From Streptomyces hundungensis (GTDB taxonomy: Bacteria; Actinomycetota; Actinomycetes; Streptomycetales; Streptomycetaceae): a DNA stretch of 64,000 nucleotides. A program made the position numbers and the translations under genes. Positions 29,746 to 38,527 of the stretch are shown in pieces. The stretch spans positions 6,882,001 to 6,946,000 of the forward strand of contig NZ_CP032698.1 of the NCBI RefSeq assembly GCF_003627815.1, given 5' to 3'. Each line of letters opens with the position of its first letter. Within the stretch, counting starts at the first letter, position 1. The notes beneath the pieces are model-generated. The model was not told where the DNA came from and ran no database searches. It worked only from the letters and a program-made list of their open reading frames with translations.

Positions 29746-29900
29746 TCCACCCGGGCACGCCGGGAGCCGATCCACCCGCGCACGTCGGGAACCGGCCCAC
29801 CGCTGACGGCCGCGAGGCCCGTATGGACCGTCCCCGACTACCCTCGTTCCGTACCCCGGCACCTCCGCCGCCCCGCGACCACACCTGGAGTCTGACGAAG

Positions 29901-31115
29901 ATGGCCGACCGCGTCACGGTGATCGGCTGGGACGGCTCGCCCCTCACCCCCGCGGCCACCTCCGCCCTCTCCGCGGCCACCCTGGTGGCCGGCGCCGCCC
30001 ACCACCTCGCACTCCCCGAAGTACCGCCCGGCGCCGAGCGCATCCGCCTCGGCAGCGTGGGCCTGGCCGCCCGCCGCATCGCCGGCCACCGCGGCAGCGC
30101 GGTCGTCCTCGCCGACGGCGACCCCGGATTCTTCGGCGTGGTGCGCACCCTCAGGGACCCCGAGCACGGGCTCGAGGTCGAGGTCGTGCCCGCCGTCCCG
30201 TCCGTCGCCGGAGCCTTCGCCCGCGCCGGGATGCCCTGGGACGACGCCCGGATCGTCGTCGCCCACCCCCGCACCCTGCGCCGCGCCGTCAACGTCTGCC
30301 GCGCCCACGGCAAGGTCGCCGTCCTCACCTCGCCGGGCGCCGGACCCGCCGAACTCGCGCTGCTCCTCGAAGGCGTCCACCGCACGTTCGTCATCTGCGA
30401 GGAACTCGGCAGCGACCGCGAACAGGTCACCGTCCTCACCTCCGAGAACGCCGCCGACCACGCCTGGCGCGACCCCAACGTGGTCATCGTCCTCGGCGGC
30501 GGCCCCGCCACCGAGGGCGACGGCTGGCTCGCCGGACCCGCCCCCGGCTATCCCTCCGCCCCGCGCGGCTGGGCGCTGCCCGACCGCGAGTACGGCGCTG
30601 GGCTCGGCCCGGGGGAGTCCACCGAACTGCGCGCCGCCCAACTCGCCCGGCTCGGGCCGCGCGTCGGCGACCTCGTCTGGGACATCGGCTGCGGCAGCGG
30701 CGCCCTGTCCGCGGAGGCGGCCCGGTTCGGCGCCGCCGTCATCGCCGTCGACGCCGACGCGGAGGCCTGCTCGCGTACCGAGTCCACCGCCCGCCGCTTC
30801 GGCGTCCAGGTCCAGGCCGTCCACGGCAGGGCCCCGCACGTCCTGGAGTCGCTGCCCGAACCCGATGTCGTACGCGTCGGAGGAGGCGGCGCCGCCGTCG
30901 TGGAGGCGTGCGCCGACCGCAGGCCGGAGCGCATCGTGACGCACGCGGCCACCCGGGACGAGGCGGAGGCCGTGGGAGCGGCGCTGAGCGCCGGCGGGTA
31001 CGACGTCGAGTGCGCGCTGCTGCAATCGGTCGACCTCGACACGAGCGCCTGGACGGAGCGCGAACGCGCGGTCGCCTTCCTGCTCTCCGGAAGGCGGAAA
31101 GAAAGATCCCCGTGA
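29901..31115 (+). CDS. cobL: Precorrin-6Y C5,15-methyltransferase (CbiE-CbiT fusion)
   Basis: CobL methylates precorrin-6Y at C-5 and C-15 and decarboxylates the acetate side chain in cobalamin synthesis. The 404-residue protein combines a CbiE tetrapyrrole methylase half (about 1-205, VTVIGWDGSPLTPAATSALS and VVLADGDPGFFGVVRTL) with a CbiT half (about 210-404) holding the SAM site VWDIGCGSGALSAEAARFGA. ATG 29901 matches the start of the methylase fold; ATG 29823 would add a poorly conserved Pro-rich stretch. BluB-CobT follows 340 bp downstream. Confidence 0.93.
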   Translation: MADRVTVIGWDGSPLTPAATSALSAATLVAGAAHHLALPEVPPGAERIRLGSVGLAARRIAGHRGSAVVLADGDPGFFGVVRTLRDPEHGLEVEVVPAVPSVAGAFARAGMPWDDARIVVAHPRTLRRAVNVCRAHGKVAVLTSPGAGPAELALLLEGVHRTFVICEELGSDREQVTVLTSENAADHAWRDPNVVIVLGGGPATEGDGWLAGPAPGYPSAPRGWALPDREYGAGLGPGESTELRAAQLARLGPRVGDLVWDIGCGSGALSAEAARFGAAVIAVDADAEACSRTESTARRFGVQVQAVHGRAPHVLESLPEPDVVRVGGGGAAVVEACADRRPERIVTHAATRDEAEAVGAALSAGGYDVECALLQSVDLDTSAWTERERAVAFLLSGRRKERSP

Positions 31116-31455
31116 CTCCTCCGGCGCGTCGCGGGGGGTAGGCTGGCCGATCGTTGTACCGCACCCGGCCGTTCGGCGCTCACCTCGTCAAAGGCCGGAA
31201 AAGGGGCCCCCTTTGGCACCGTCGGCGGTACGGCACATCCGGGGGACGCGCAACGTGGCGCAGCCCACACGGTCCGTGGCCGAGATGGACCGCCACGGCG
31301 GCGGAGGCCCGCGACAATGCATGGTGTCGTTGATGCCTGCGGGCAGCTCGCCACCGCGGCGCACTCGTCGCGAGCGACGGGTGCCGCGCGCGTGACGTGA
31401 GCGCGGCTCCCCGGGCGCAGGCCGAAGGAGCACTACAGATGGGCGAGGGGTACGC
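31116..31455 (+). other. 340-bp leader region of the bluB-cobT gene
   Basis: TAGGCT at 31139-31144 is a possible -10, which would give a leader of about 300 nt. It contains an AAAGGGG/CCCCTTT inverted repeat (31200-31214). Just before the gene is a seven-codon frame, ATG 31440 to TGA 31458-31460 (MGEGYA), with AAGGAG upstream and its stop overlapping ATG 31456. I looked for cobalamin riboswitch B12-box sequence and saw none. A 60-codon frame at 31213 has no support. Confidence 0.5.
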
Positions 31456-34400
31456 ATGACTGACACCGGCCAGGTCCCGGGCGAGGGACTGCCGGAGAAC
31501 GCAGGCATGGTGGAACAGCCGGGCGTCCCCGCTCCCGGCGCCTACACCTTCCTCGACCCCTCCGAGAACCCCGCGGACGACGACGATCTGCTGCTGATGC
31601 CGGGCGCCCAGGGCGCCTGGATCGACCCGCAGTCCGCGCCCGCCCAGGCTCCCGCTCCCGCTCAGGCGCCCGCCCCTGCCATGGCGCCCGCGCCCGGCCA
31701 GGCCGAGCCCGGCGCGCACGAGGCCGGCGGCCGTGACACCGGCTCGGTGGAACTCGGCGCCGTCCGCGCGCCGCAGGCACCCACCGCCACCGCGCCGCCG
31801 TCCCGCCGCCCCCTGCACCTCGGTCCCCAGGTCCCGGACGCCTCCGGGGGCGTCGTACGCTCCCTTGCCGACCGCGGCCCGGCCGGCACCCCGGGCAACC
31901 CGACGGCCGCGCGCACCCAGGGCCCGCCGGCCGCGGGCCCCGAGTATCTGGACATCCCGCGCGAGGAGCCGGCCGCCCAGCTGCCCGGCCCGCACTTCGG
32001 TGACCTCCCGCCGCAGCCCGGAATGGCATGGACGCCTCAGCAGCGATCGGCGCCGGACGCCTCGCTCAACATCGCCATGCCTGTTGCAGAAACGGTCGTC
32101 CCGGAGGAGTTCGCGGCGCAGGCCGCAGCTTCCGGCCCGCAGCACCAGGGCGCGGAACACGCGGTGCGGACGCAGGCAGGGCCGCCCGCCCCGCCCGCCC
32201 TCCTCGTGGACCAGCTCGTCGCCCAGCAGGCACCGCGGCAGGCGGCCCAGCAGTCGGCGCAGCAGCCCGAACAGCCGCAGCCCGTCGGCCAGTTCGTGCC
32301 CGTGGAGGGCTCGGTTCCGACCGGCCCCCATCTCGCCCCGGCCCCGGCCGCGCCCGTACAGGACGTCCATCAGGAGCCCGTCGCGCAGGACGTGCCGCAG
32401 CAGGCCGCCGAGCCCGTGGCCCCGGCCGCGCAGCCGGAGCAGGCCGCGCCCGCCGAGCCCGTCGCTCGGGCCGCCGCCGAACCCGCGAAGCCCGAACCCG
32501 CCACGCCCGAGGCCCCGGCGCCCGCGCAGGCCGTGGCGGACCAGGCCGTCGCCGAACCCGTGGCGGAGCAGCCCGCCCCGGCAGCGCCGGTCGCCGGCGA
32601 AGCGGCGTCCGCCGAGCCGATCGTCGCCGAGCCGGCCCGGGCCGAGGCCGCCCCCGCCGGGGTCGCCGCGCCCGAGGCCGTCACGGTGGAGCCCACCGCG
32701 CAGGCCGCGGCCGAGCCCCTCGTCGAGGCGCCGCTCCCGCAGCCGCCCGTGGCGGTCGAGCCCGCCGCCGAGCAGCCGGTCCCCGAGCCGCACGGTCAGG
32801 CCACCACGCATGTGGCCCTGCACGTCCCGCAGGCCGCGGTGGCCGAGCAGGCGACGCAGCAGCCGAACGCGGCCGAGCCCGCCCCCGAAGCGCCGACGGC
32901 CGAGACGGCGCAGGCGCCCGTCGCCGAGCCCGTCCAGGCGCCCGAGCCCGCGCTCGTACCCCAGCAGGAGCAGCAGGAGCAGCAGGAACACCCCGGGCAG
33001 CCCGTCGCCGTACCGGCGGTGGCACCGGCCCCCGAAGAGGCTCCGGCGCCCGCCCCCGCCGTCTCCGAGGCGATCTCCGAGGAGGCGTCCGTACCGGAAG
33101 AGCCCCTCGACGTGGTCGTCGCGCCCCAGCCGCTCGCCGCCGCGGGGCCCGAGTCCGGCGCCCCCTCGGCCGGGCCGGAGGCGCCCGCCGCCGAGCAGGT
33201 CGCCGAGCCCGTCGAGGTGCCGGAACAGGCGCCCGCCGCCCCCGCCTACGACGACGCCGAGCGCGAGGCCGTGCTCCGGGTCATGCGGGAGCGCCGCGAC
33301 ATCCGCAACGGCTTCCGCGGCGACCCGATCCCGCACGAAGTGCTGCTCCGCGTCCTGGAGGCGGCCCACACCGCGCCCTCCGTCGGGCACTCGCAGCCCT
33401 GGGACTTCGTGGTCATCCGGTCCGCCGAGACCCGCCGCACCATGCACGAACTCGCCCAGCGCCAGCGCGAGGCGTACGCCAAGTCGCTGCCCAAGGGCCG
33501 GGCCAAGCAGTTCAAGGAACTGAAGATCGAGGCCATCCTCGACACCCCGGTCAACATCGTCGTCACCGCGGACCCGACCCGGGGCGGCCGGCACACCCTG
33601 GGCCGTTACACCCAGCCGCAGATGGCCCCGTACTCCTCGGCGCTCGCCGTCGAGAACCTGTGGCTCGCCGCCCGCGCGGAGGGCCTCGGCGTCGGCTGGG
33701 TCTCCTTCTTCGACGAGCGCGAGATGGTGCGCGCCCTCGGCCTGCCCGAGCACCTCGAAGTCGTGGCCTACCTCTGCGTCGGATACGTCGACGAGTTCCC
33801 CGAGGAGCCCGAGCTGATGCAGGCGGGCTGGTCCAAGCGCCGCCCGCTGTCCTGGGTCGTCCACGAGGAGACGTACGGGCGCCGCGCGCTGCCCGGCGAG
33901 GACCCGCACGACCTGCTCCAGGAGACCGTCGCCGGCATCCGCCCGCTGGACGCCAAGGCGCTCGGCGAGGCCTGGGAGCGGCAGAAGCGGATGACCAAGC
34001 CGGCCGGTGCGCTCGGCATGCTGGAGATCATCTCCGCGCAGCTCAGCGGGCTTTCCCGCAAGTGTCCGCCGCCGATCCCGGAGCCCGCGGCCGTCGCGAT
34101 CTTCGCGGGCGACCACGGTGTGCACGCCCAGGGCGTCACCCCCTGGCCCCAGGAGGTCACCGGCCAGATGGTCGCCAACTTCCTCGGCGGCGGCGCGGTC
34201 TGCAACGCCTTCGCCAACCAGGTGGGCGCCGAGGTCTGCGTCATCGACGTGGGCGTCGCCTCCGAACTCCCCGCCACCCCCGGCCTGTTGCCCCGCAAGG
34301 TGCGCTCGGGCACGGCCGACATGACAACCGGCCCCGCGATGACCCGCGAGGAGGCGATCGCCGCCATCGAGGTCGGCATCGAGACCGCCCGCGATCTGGT

Positions 34401-34962
34401 GGCGGCCGGCAACAAGGCGCTTCTGACGGGTGAGATGGGCATCGCCAACACCACGGTGTCGGCCATCCTGATCTCCCTGTACACCGGCGTCGACCCGGCG
34501 GAGGTCACCGGCCGGGGCACCGGCATCAACGACGAGACGCACGCCCGCAAGGTCGATGTCGTACGCCGCGCCCTCGAACTGCACCAGCCGGACCCGGCCG
34601 ACCCCATCGGCGTGCTCGCCGCGGTCGGCGGCCTGGAGCACGCGGCCCTGGTCGGCTTCCTGCTCGGCGGCGCCTCGCTGCGTACGCCGGTGATCCTGGA
34701 CGGCGTCAGCACCGGAGCCGCCGCCCTGGTCGCCCGGGCGATCGCCCCCGAGGTCCTCTCGGCCTGCATCGCCGGCCACCGCAGCGCCGAACCCGGCCAC
34801 GCCGCCGCCCTCAACAAGCTGGGCCTGCGCCCCCTGGTCGACCTCGACCTCCGCCTCGGCGAGGGCACCGGCGCGCTGCTCGCCCTGCCGGTGGTGCAGA
34901 GCGTGGCCCGCGCGATGCACGAGGTCGCCACGTTCGACTCGGCGGGCGTCACCGAGAAGTAG
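31456..34962 (+). CDS. cobT: BluB-CobT fusion with about 600-residue Pro/Ala/Glu-rich N-terminus
   Basis: The 1168-residue protein has three parts. Residues 1-597 are low-complexity Pro/Ala/Glu/Gln, probably disordered. Residues 598 to about 825 are a BluB-like nitroreductase (ERRDIRNGFRGDPIPHEVLL, APSVGHSQPWDFVVIRS, GVGWVSFFDEREMV), which makes 5,6-dimethylbenzimidazole from FMNH2. From about 828 to 1168 is CobT (FAGDHGVHAQGVTPWPQEVT, GEMGIANTTVSAILISLYTG, HRSAEPGHAAALNKLGLRP, LGEGTGALLAL), which phosphoribosylates that base. GAGGGG is six bases before ATG 31456. The fusion joins synthesis and activation of the lower ligand of cobalamin. Confidence 0.93.
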   Translation: MTDTGQVPGEGLPENAGMVEQPGVPAPGAYTFLDPSENPADDDDLLLMPGAQGAWIDPQSAPAQAPAPAQAPAPAMAPAPGQAEPGAHEAGGRDTGSVELGAVRAPQAPTATAPPSRRPLHLGPQVPDASGGVVRSLADRGPAGTPGNPTAARTQGPPAAGPEYLDIPREEPAAQLPGPHFGDLPPQPGMAWTPQQRSAPDASLNIAMPVAETVVPEEFAAQAAASGPQHQGAEHAVRTQAGPPAPPALLVDQLVAQQAPRQAAQQSAQQPEQPQPVGQFVPVEGSVPTGPHLAPAPAAPVQDVHQEPVAQDVPQQAAEPVAPAAQPEQAAPAEPVARAAAEPAKPEPATPEAPAPAQAVADQAVAEPVAEQPAPAAPVAGEAASAEPIVAEPARAEAAPAGVAAPEAVTVEPTAQAAAEPLVEAPLPQPPVAVEPAAEQPVPEPHGQATTHVALHVPQAAVAEQATQQPNAAEPAPEAPTAETAQAPVAEPVQAPEPALVPQQEQQEQQEHPGQPVAVPAVAPAPEEAPAPAPAVSEAISEEASVPEEPLDVVVAPQPLAAAGPESGAPSAGPEAPAAEQVAEPVEVPEQAPAAPAYDDAEREAVLRVMRERRDIRNGFRGDPIPHEVLLRVLEAAHTAPSVGHSQPWDFVVIRSAETRRTMHELAQRQREAYAKSLPKGRAKQFKELKIEAILDTPVNIVVTADPTRGGRHTLGRYTQPQMAPYSSALAVENLWLAARAEGLGVGWVSFFDEREMVRALGLPEHLEVVAYLCVGYVDEFPEEPELMQAGWSKRRPLSWVVHEETYGRRALPGEDPHDLLQETVAGIRPLDAKALGEAWERQKRMTKPAGALGMLEIISAQLSGLSRKCPPPIPEPAAVAIFAGDHGVHAQGVTPWPQEVTGQMVANFLGGGAVCNAFANQVGAEVCVIDVGVASELPATPGLLPRKVRSGTADMTTGPAMTREEAIAAIEVGIETARDLVAAGNKALLTGEMGIANTTVSAILISLYTGVDPAEVTGRGTGINDETHARKVDVVRRALELHQPDPADPIGVLAAVGGLEHAALVGFLLGGASLRTPVILDGVSTGAAALVARAIAPEVLSACIAGHRSAEPGHAAALNKLGLRPLVDLDLRLGEGTGALLALPVVQSVARAMHEVATFDSAGVTEK

Positions 34963-35131
34963 CCCGTACGCATGAGCGGGGGGCCGGGGTCGCTGACCCC
35001 GGCCCCCACTCGTGCCGCACCACCCGCCCGCCCCTTAGGCTGTCCGCGGGAACGCGTACCCCCTCCCACCAGCCGCTTCACCGCCGCAGCGGCCCACCGC
35101 ACGTCACTCCGCCCGAGGAGCACCCGCCGCC

Positions 35132-36352
35132 ATGGTCGAACACCCCGCGTACCCCGTAGGCCTTCGCCTCACCGGCCGCCGCGTCGTCGTCGTCGGCGGC
35201 GGCCAGGTCGCCCAGCGCCGACTGCCGGCCCTCGTCGCCGCCGGAGCCGACGTCACCCTGGTCTCCCCGAGCGCCACCCCCTCCGTCGAGGCGATGGCGG
35301 ACGCCGGCGAGATCCGCTGGGAGCGCCGCCGCTTCGCCGACGGCGACCTGGCGGACGCCTGGTACGCCCTGGTCGCCACCGCCGACGCCGAGGCCAACGC
35401 GCGCATCTCCGCCGAGGCCGAGCGCTTCCGCGTCTGGTGCGTACGCTCCGACGACGCGACCGCCGCCACCGCCTGGACCCCGGCCACCGGCCGCTCCGAG
35501 GGCGTCACCGTCGCCGTGCTCACCACGGACACCCCCGACCCGCGCCGCTCCGCCGCCATCCGCGACGCCGTCGTCGAGGGCCTGCGCGACGGCACCCTGG
35601 TCGCCCCGCAGCAGCGCACCCGCACCCCCGGCGTCGCGCTGGTCGGCGGCGGCCCCGGCGACCCGGACCTGATCACCGTGCGCGGCCGCAGGCTGCTCGC
35701 CGAGGCGGACGTCGTCATCGCCGACCGGCTCGGCCCCCGCGACCTCCTCGACGAACTCCCCCCGCACGTCGAGGTCATCGACGCCGCGAAGATCCCGTAC
35801 GGACGGTTCATGGCGCAGGAGGCCATCAACAACGCGCTGATCGAACACGCCAAGGCGGGCAAGGCGGTCGTGCGGCTCAAGGGCGGCGACCCGTACGTCT
35901 TCGGGCGCGGCATGGAGGAACTCCAGGCGCTCGCCGAGGCCGGCATCGCCTGCACGGTGGTGCCCGGCATCTCCAGCTCCATCTCGGTGCCGGGCGCGGC
36001 CGGCATTCCGGTCACCCATCGGGGCGTGGCGCACGAGTTCACCGTGGTCAGCGGCCATGTGGCACCGGACGACGAGCGCTCGCTCGTCGACTGGAAGTCG
36101 CTGGCCCAACTGCGCGGCACCCTGGTGATCCTCATGGGCGTCGACAAGATCGGCGCGATCGCCCGGGCCCTCGTCGCCCACGGAAAGAACCCGACCACCC
36201 CGGTCGCACTCGTCCAGGAGGGCACCACCGCCTCCCAGCGCCGCGTGGACGCCACGCTGGGAACGGTCGGCGAGGTCGTCAGGACCGAGGCGGTCAAGCC
36301 CCCGGCGGTCATCGTGATCGGCGACGTCGTCACGGTGAACCCCCGCCCGTAG
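35132..36352 (+). CDS. cobA: Uroporphyrinogen-III C-methyltransferase with siroheme-synthase N-domain (CysG-like)
   Basis: The 406-residue protein has a Met8-like NAD-binding domain (about 1-150, RRVVVVGGGQVAQRRLPALV) and a SUMT domain (about 160-406). The latter contains LVGGGPGDPDLITVRGRRLL, DRLGPRDLLDELP, GGDPYVFGRGMEELQALAEA and VPGISSSISVPGAAGIPVTH. SUMT makes precorrin-2, the branch point for cobalamin and siroheme; the N-domain may oxidise precorrin-2. It lies 169 bp after bluB-cobT. GAGGAG is 11 bases before ATG 35132, rather far. Confidence 0.92.
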   Translation: MVEHPAYPVGLRLTGRRVVVVGGGQVAQRRLPALVAAGADVTLVSPSATPSVEAMADAGEIRWERRRFADGDLADAWYALVATADAEANARISAEAERFRVWCVRSDDATAATAWTPATGRSEGVTVAVLTTDTPDPRRSAAIRDAVVEGLRDGTLVAPQQRTRTPGVALVGGGPGDPDLITVRGRRLLAEADVVIADRLGPRDLLDELPPHVEVIDAAKIPYGRFMAQEAINNALIEHAKAGKAVVRLKGGDPYVFGRGMEELQALAEAGIACTVVPGISSSISVPGAAGIPVTHRGVAHEFTVVSGHVAPDDERSLVDWKSLAQLRGTLVILMGVDKIGAIARALVAHGKNPTTPVALVQEGTTASQRRVDATLGTVGEVVRTEAVKPPAVIVIGDVVTVNPRP

Positions 36353-36364
36353 CCCCGGCGTACA

Positions 36365-36390
36365 CCCACCCATGAGCACCCATGGGTGGG
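36365..36390 (+). terminator. Hairpin after cobA
   Basis: CCCACCCATG (36365-36374) and CATGGGTGGG (36381-36390) form a perfect ten-bp stem with loop AGCACC, 12 bases after the cobA stop. A third CACCCATG follows at 36397. No T-tract. Confidence 0.65.
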
Positions 36391-36434
36391 CATCCCCACC
36401 CATGACCACCGGCGCCGGATCTCCGTCCCAGCCG

Positions 36435-36463
36435 TTGGCACCCCACCCAGGACAAGGCAGTAT
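36435..36463 (+). promoter_or_regulatory. Sigma-70-type promoter for a leaderless SpoU transcript
   Basis: TTGGCA (36435-36440), a 17-bp spacer and CAGTAT (36458-36463) precede GTG 36470 by six bases, so the transcript probably begins at the start codon. Confidence 0.6.
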
Positions 36464-36469
36464 CACCCT

Positions 36470-37288
36470 GTGGCCGATCTCATCACCGTCGACGACCCCG
36501 ACGACCCGCGACTGCGCGACTACACGGGCCTGACCGACGTGGAGCTGCGGCGCCGCCGCGAGCCCGCCGAGGGCCTCTTCATCGCCGAGGGCGAGAAGGT
36601 CATCAGACGGGCCAAGGACGCCGGCTACGAGATGCGCTCGATGCTGCTGTCGGCCAAGTGGGTCGACGTCATGAGGGACGTCATCGACGAGCTCCCGGCG
36701 CCGGTGTACGCGGTCAGCCCGGAGCTGGCCGAACGCGTCACCGGCTACCACGTGCACCGGGGCGCCCTCGCCTCGATGCAGCGCAAGCCGCTTCCGACCT
36801 CGGACGAACTCCTCGCCGCCGCCCGCCGGGTGGTGGTCATGGAGGCGGTCAACGACCACACCAACATCGGCGCGATCTTCCGCAGCGCCGCGGCCCTCGG
36901 CATGGACGCGGTCCTGCTCTCGCCGGACTGCGCGGACCCGCTGTACCGGCGTTCGGTGAAGGTGTCGATGGGCGCGGTCTTCTCCGTCCCGTACGCCCGC
37001 CTGGAATCGTGGCCCAAGGGCCTGGAGACGGTCCGCGGCGCCGGGTACCGCCTGCTCGCCCTGACCCCCGACGAAAAGGCCTCCAGCATCGAGGAGGCGG
37101 CCCCCCACCAGCTGGACAAGGTGGCCCTGATGCTGGGCGCCGAGGGCGACGGCCTCTCCACCCAGGCACTGGTGGCGGCCGACGAGTGGGTCCGCATCCC
37201 GATGGCCCACGGAGTCGACTCCCTGAACGTGGGAGCGGCAGCGGCAGTCGCCTTCTACGCAGTAGCAACAGGCACCCCAACCCCCTGA
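36470..37288 (+). CDS. SpoU/TrmH-family RNA 2'-O-methyltransferase
   Basis: The 272-residue SPOUT enzyme should methylate ribose 2'-OH in rRNA or tRNA using SAM. The N-terminal substrate-binding domain includes GLFIAEGEKVIRRAKDAGYE. The catalytic domain has VVVMEAVNDHTNIGAIFRSA (motif 1, Asn and Arg), LMLGAEGDGLSTQALVAADE (motif 2) and IPMAHGVDSLNVGAAAAVAF (motif 3). These motifs are complete. GTG 36470 matches a leaderless promoter. Related Streptomyces methylases include antibiotic-resistance enzymes, but no such link is visible here. Confidence 0.9.
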   Translation: MADLITVDDPDDPRLRDYTGLTDVELRRRREPAEGLFIAEGEKVIRRAKDAGYEMRSMLLSAKWVDVMRDVIDELPAPVYAVSPELAERVTGYHVHRGALASMQRKPLPTSDELLAAARRVVVMEAVNDHTNIGAIFRSAAALGMDAVLLSPDCADPLYRRSVKVSMGAVFSVPYARLESWPKGLETVRGAGYRLLALTPDEKASSIEEAAPHQLDKVALMLGAEGDGLSTQALVAADEWVRIPMAHGVDSLNVGAAAAVAFYAVATGTPTP

Positions 37289-37311
37289 CCGAGCCTCCGA
37301 ACGCCCCGGCT

Positions 37312-37527
37312 GGGGGCGCGGGGAACTGCGCGCCCAGCCAACGACGGCCCGCACTCGCCCACCCACCCCAAGGGGAGCAGAGCCAAGCCTCCGGGCCCTG
37401 GGCGGCCGGCACCCCCTAGGGGCGCGGGGAACTGCGCGCCCAGCCACGTACAACCCGCACCCGCCCATCCACCCCAGAGGGAAAGCAGAGCCGAGCCTCC
37501 GGGCCCTGGGCGGCCGGCACCTCCTAG
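37312..37527 (+). repeat. Two tandem copies of a ~105-bp intergenic module, interrupted by an IS
   Basis: Units 37312-37418 and 37419-37527 are about 85-90 percent alike by eye. Each starts with GGGGCGCGGGGAACTGCGCG, continues through CCGGGCCCTGGGCGGCCGGC and ends in CCTAG. The third unit begins at 38954 beyond the IS, showing that the IS inserted at the junction of units. No gene is present in this segment. Confidence 0.75.
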
Positions 37528-37580
37528 GAGCTGTCCGGTCGATCATGTGACTACTCCGCGCCTGTGTCGTTGATGTGGAC

Positions 37581-38075
37581 ATGGGGCGGGGCGATTTGAC
37601 GGATGCCGAGTGGGAACGGCTGCGACCGTTCCTTCCGGTCAGCAACAGGCGTTGTGGCAGGTGGCGGGACCATCGGCAGGTGATCGACGGGATTCTGCAC
37701 CGGGTGCGGACCGGCGTTCAGTGGCGTGACCTGCCTGAACGGTTCGGCCCGTGGAAGACGGTCTATGAACGCCACCGCATGTGGTCGGCCGACGGAACCT
37801 GGGAACGCCTGCTCCAGCAGGTCCAGGCCGAGGCCGATGCGGTCGGAGAGATCGACTGGGACATCTCGGTTGACTCCACCATCGTGCGGGCGCATCAGCA
37901 CGCCGCTGGCGCCCGCACCGAACCACCGCCGGCTCCCGCCTCAAAGGGGGACGCAGCGGCAGAACACCAGGGCGAAACGCCGTGGCAGAGCCTCGTCGCC
38001 CGCCTGGTGGAGGTGGTGCAGGAGGTGAGGGCCTGGGCCGCTCGCGGGGCGGGTTCACCACCAAGCTCCACCTGA
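37581..38075 (+). CDS. IS5-family transposase, frame A (N-terminal part)
   Basis: This 164-codon frame encodes the N-terminal domain (MGRGDLTDAEWERLRPFLPV, GILHRVRTGVQWRDLPERFG) and the first catalytic Asp in ISVDSTIVRAHQHAAG. After residue 123 the frame diverges from the family. The heptamer A_AAG_GGG at 37943-37949 allows a -1 shift into frame B, giving a fused protein of about 310 residues. If unshifted, the short product may act as a regulator. GTG 37575 is an alternative start. Confidence 0.88.
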   Translation: MGRGDLTDAEWERLRPFLPVSNRRCGRWRDHRQVIDGILHRVRTGVQWRDLPERFGPWKTVYERHRMWSADGTWERLLQQVQAEADAVGEIDWDISVDSTIVRAHQHAAGARTEPPPAPASKGDAAAEHQGETPWQSLVARLVEVVQEVRAWAARGAGSPPSST

Positions 38076-38512
38076 GCGCAGACGGCCGCTGCCGCCCGCT
38101 TTCCCTCATCGTCACACCGGGACAGCGGGCGGACTGCACGCAGTTCAAGCCCGTGTTGGAGAAGATTCGCGTCCCGCGGATCGGGTCGGGCAGGCCGCGC
38201 AGGAAGCCTGACAGCCTCGCGGCGGACAAGGGTTACAGCAACGGCCCGTGCCGCGAGTACCTGCGGCGCCGGGGCATCCGGCACACGATTCCGGAGAAGA
38301 CCGACAGCCAGGCCGCCCGCCTGCGCAAAGGGTCATGCGGCGGACGGCCACCTGGCTTCGATGAAGAACGGTACAAGAAACGCAACACCGTCGAACGGGC
38401 GATCAACCGGCTCAAGCACGCCAGAGCCGTGGCCACCCGCTACGACAAGCGCGGCTACGTCTTCCTCGGAACCGCAACCGCAGCAGCCCTCGTCATCTGG
38501 CTCCGAACATGA
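37949..38512 (+). CDS. IS5-family transposase, frame B (C-terminal catalytic part, reached by -1 frameshift)
   Basis: Frame B is open from before the shift site and encodes 187 residues after it: GLGRSRGGFTTKLHLSADGR, the second catalytic Asp in LAADKGYSNGPCREYL, and the catalytic Glu in KKRNTVERAINRLKHAR with the IS4/IS5 R-x3-E-x6-K signature. It has no convincing start of its own; an ATG at 37982 lacks a ribosome-binding site. The DDE triad is complete when the two frames are joined, so the element is probably active. Confidence 0.85.
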   Translation, partial: GRSGRTPGRNAVAEPRRPPGGGGAGGEGLGRSRGGFTTKLHLSADGRCRPLSLIVTPGQRADCTQFKPVLEKIRVPRIGSGRPRRKPDSLAADKGYSNGPCREYLRRRGIRHTIPEKTDSQAARLRKGSCGGRPPGFDEERYKKRNTVERAINRLKHARAVATRYDKRGYVFLGTATAAALVIWLRT

Positions 38513-38527
38513 GTGCCCGGGCGAGAC

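Noticed and set aside
31213..31395. 60-codon frame in the bluB-cobT leader
   Set aside because: TTG start, no ribosome-binding site and Arg-rich shadow-like composition.
31116..31455. Cobalamin riboswitch before bluB-cobT
   Set aside because: I could not find a B12-box sequence or the expected pairing; a covariance-model search would settle it.
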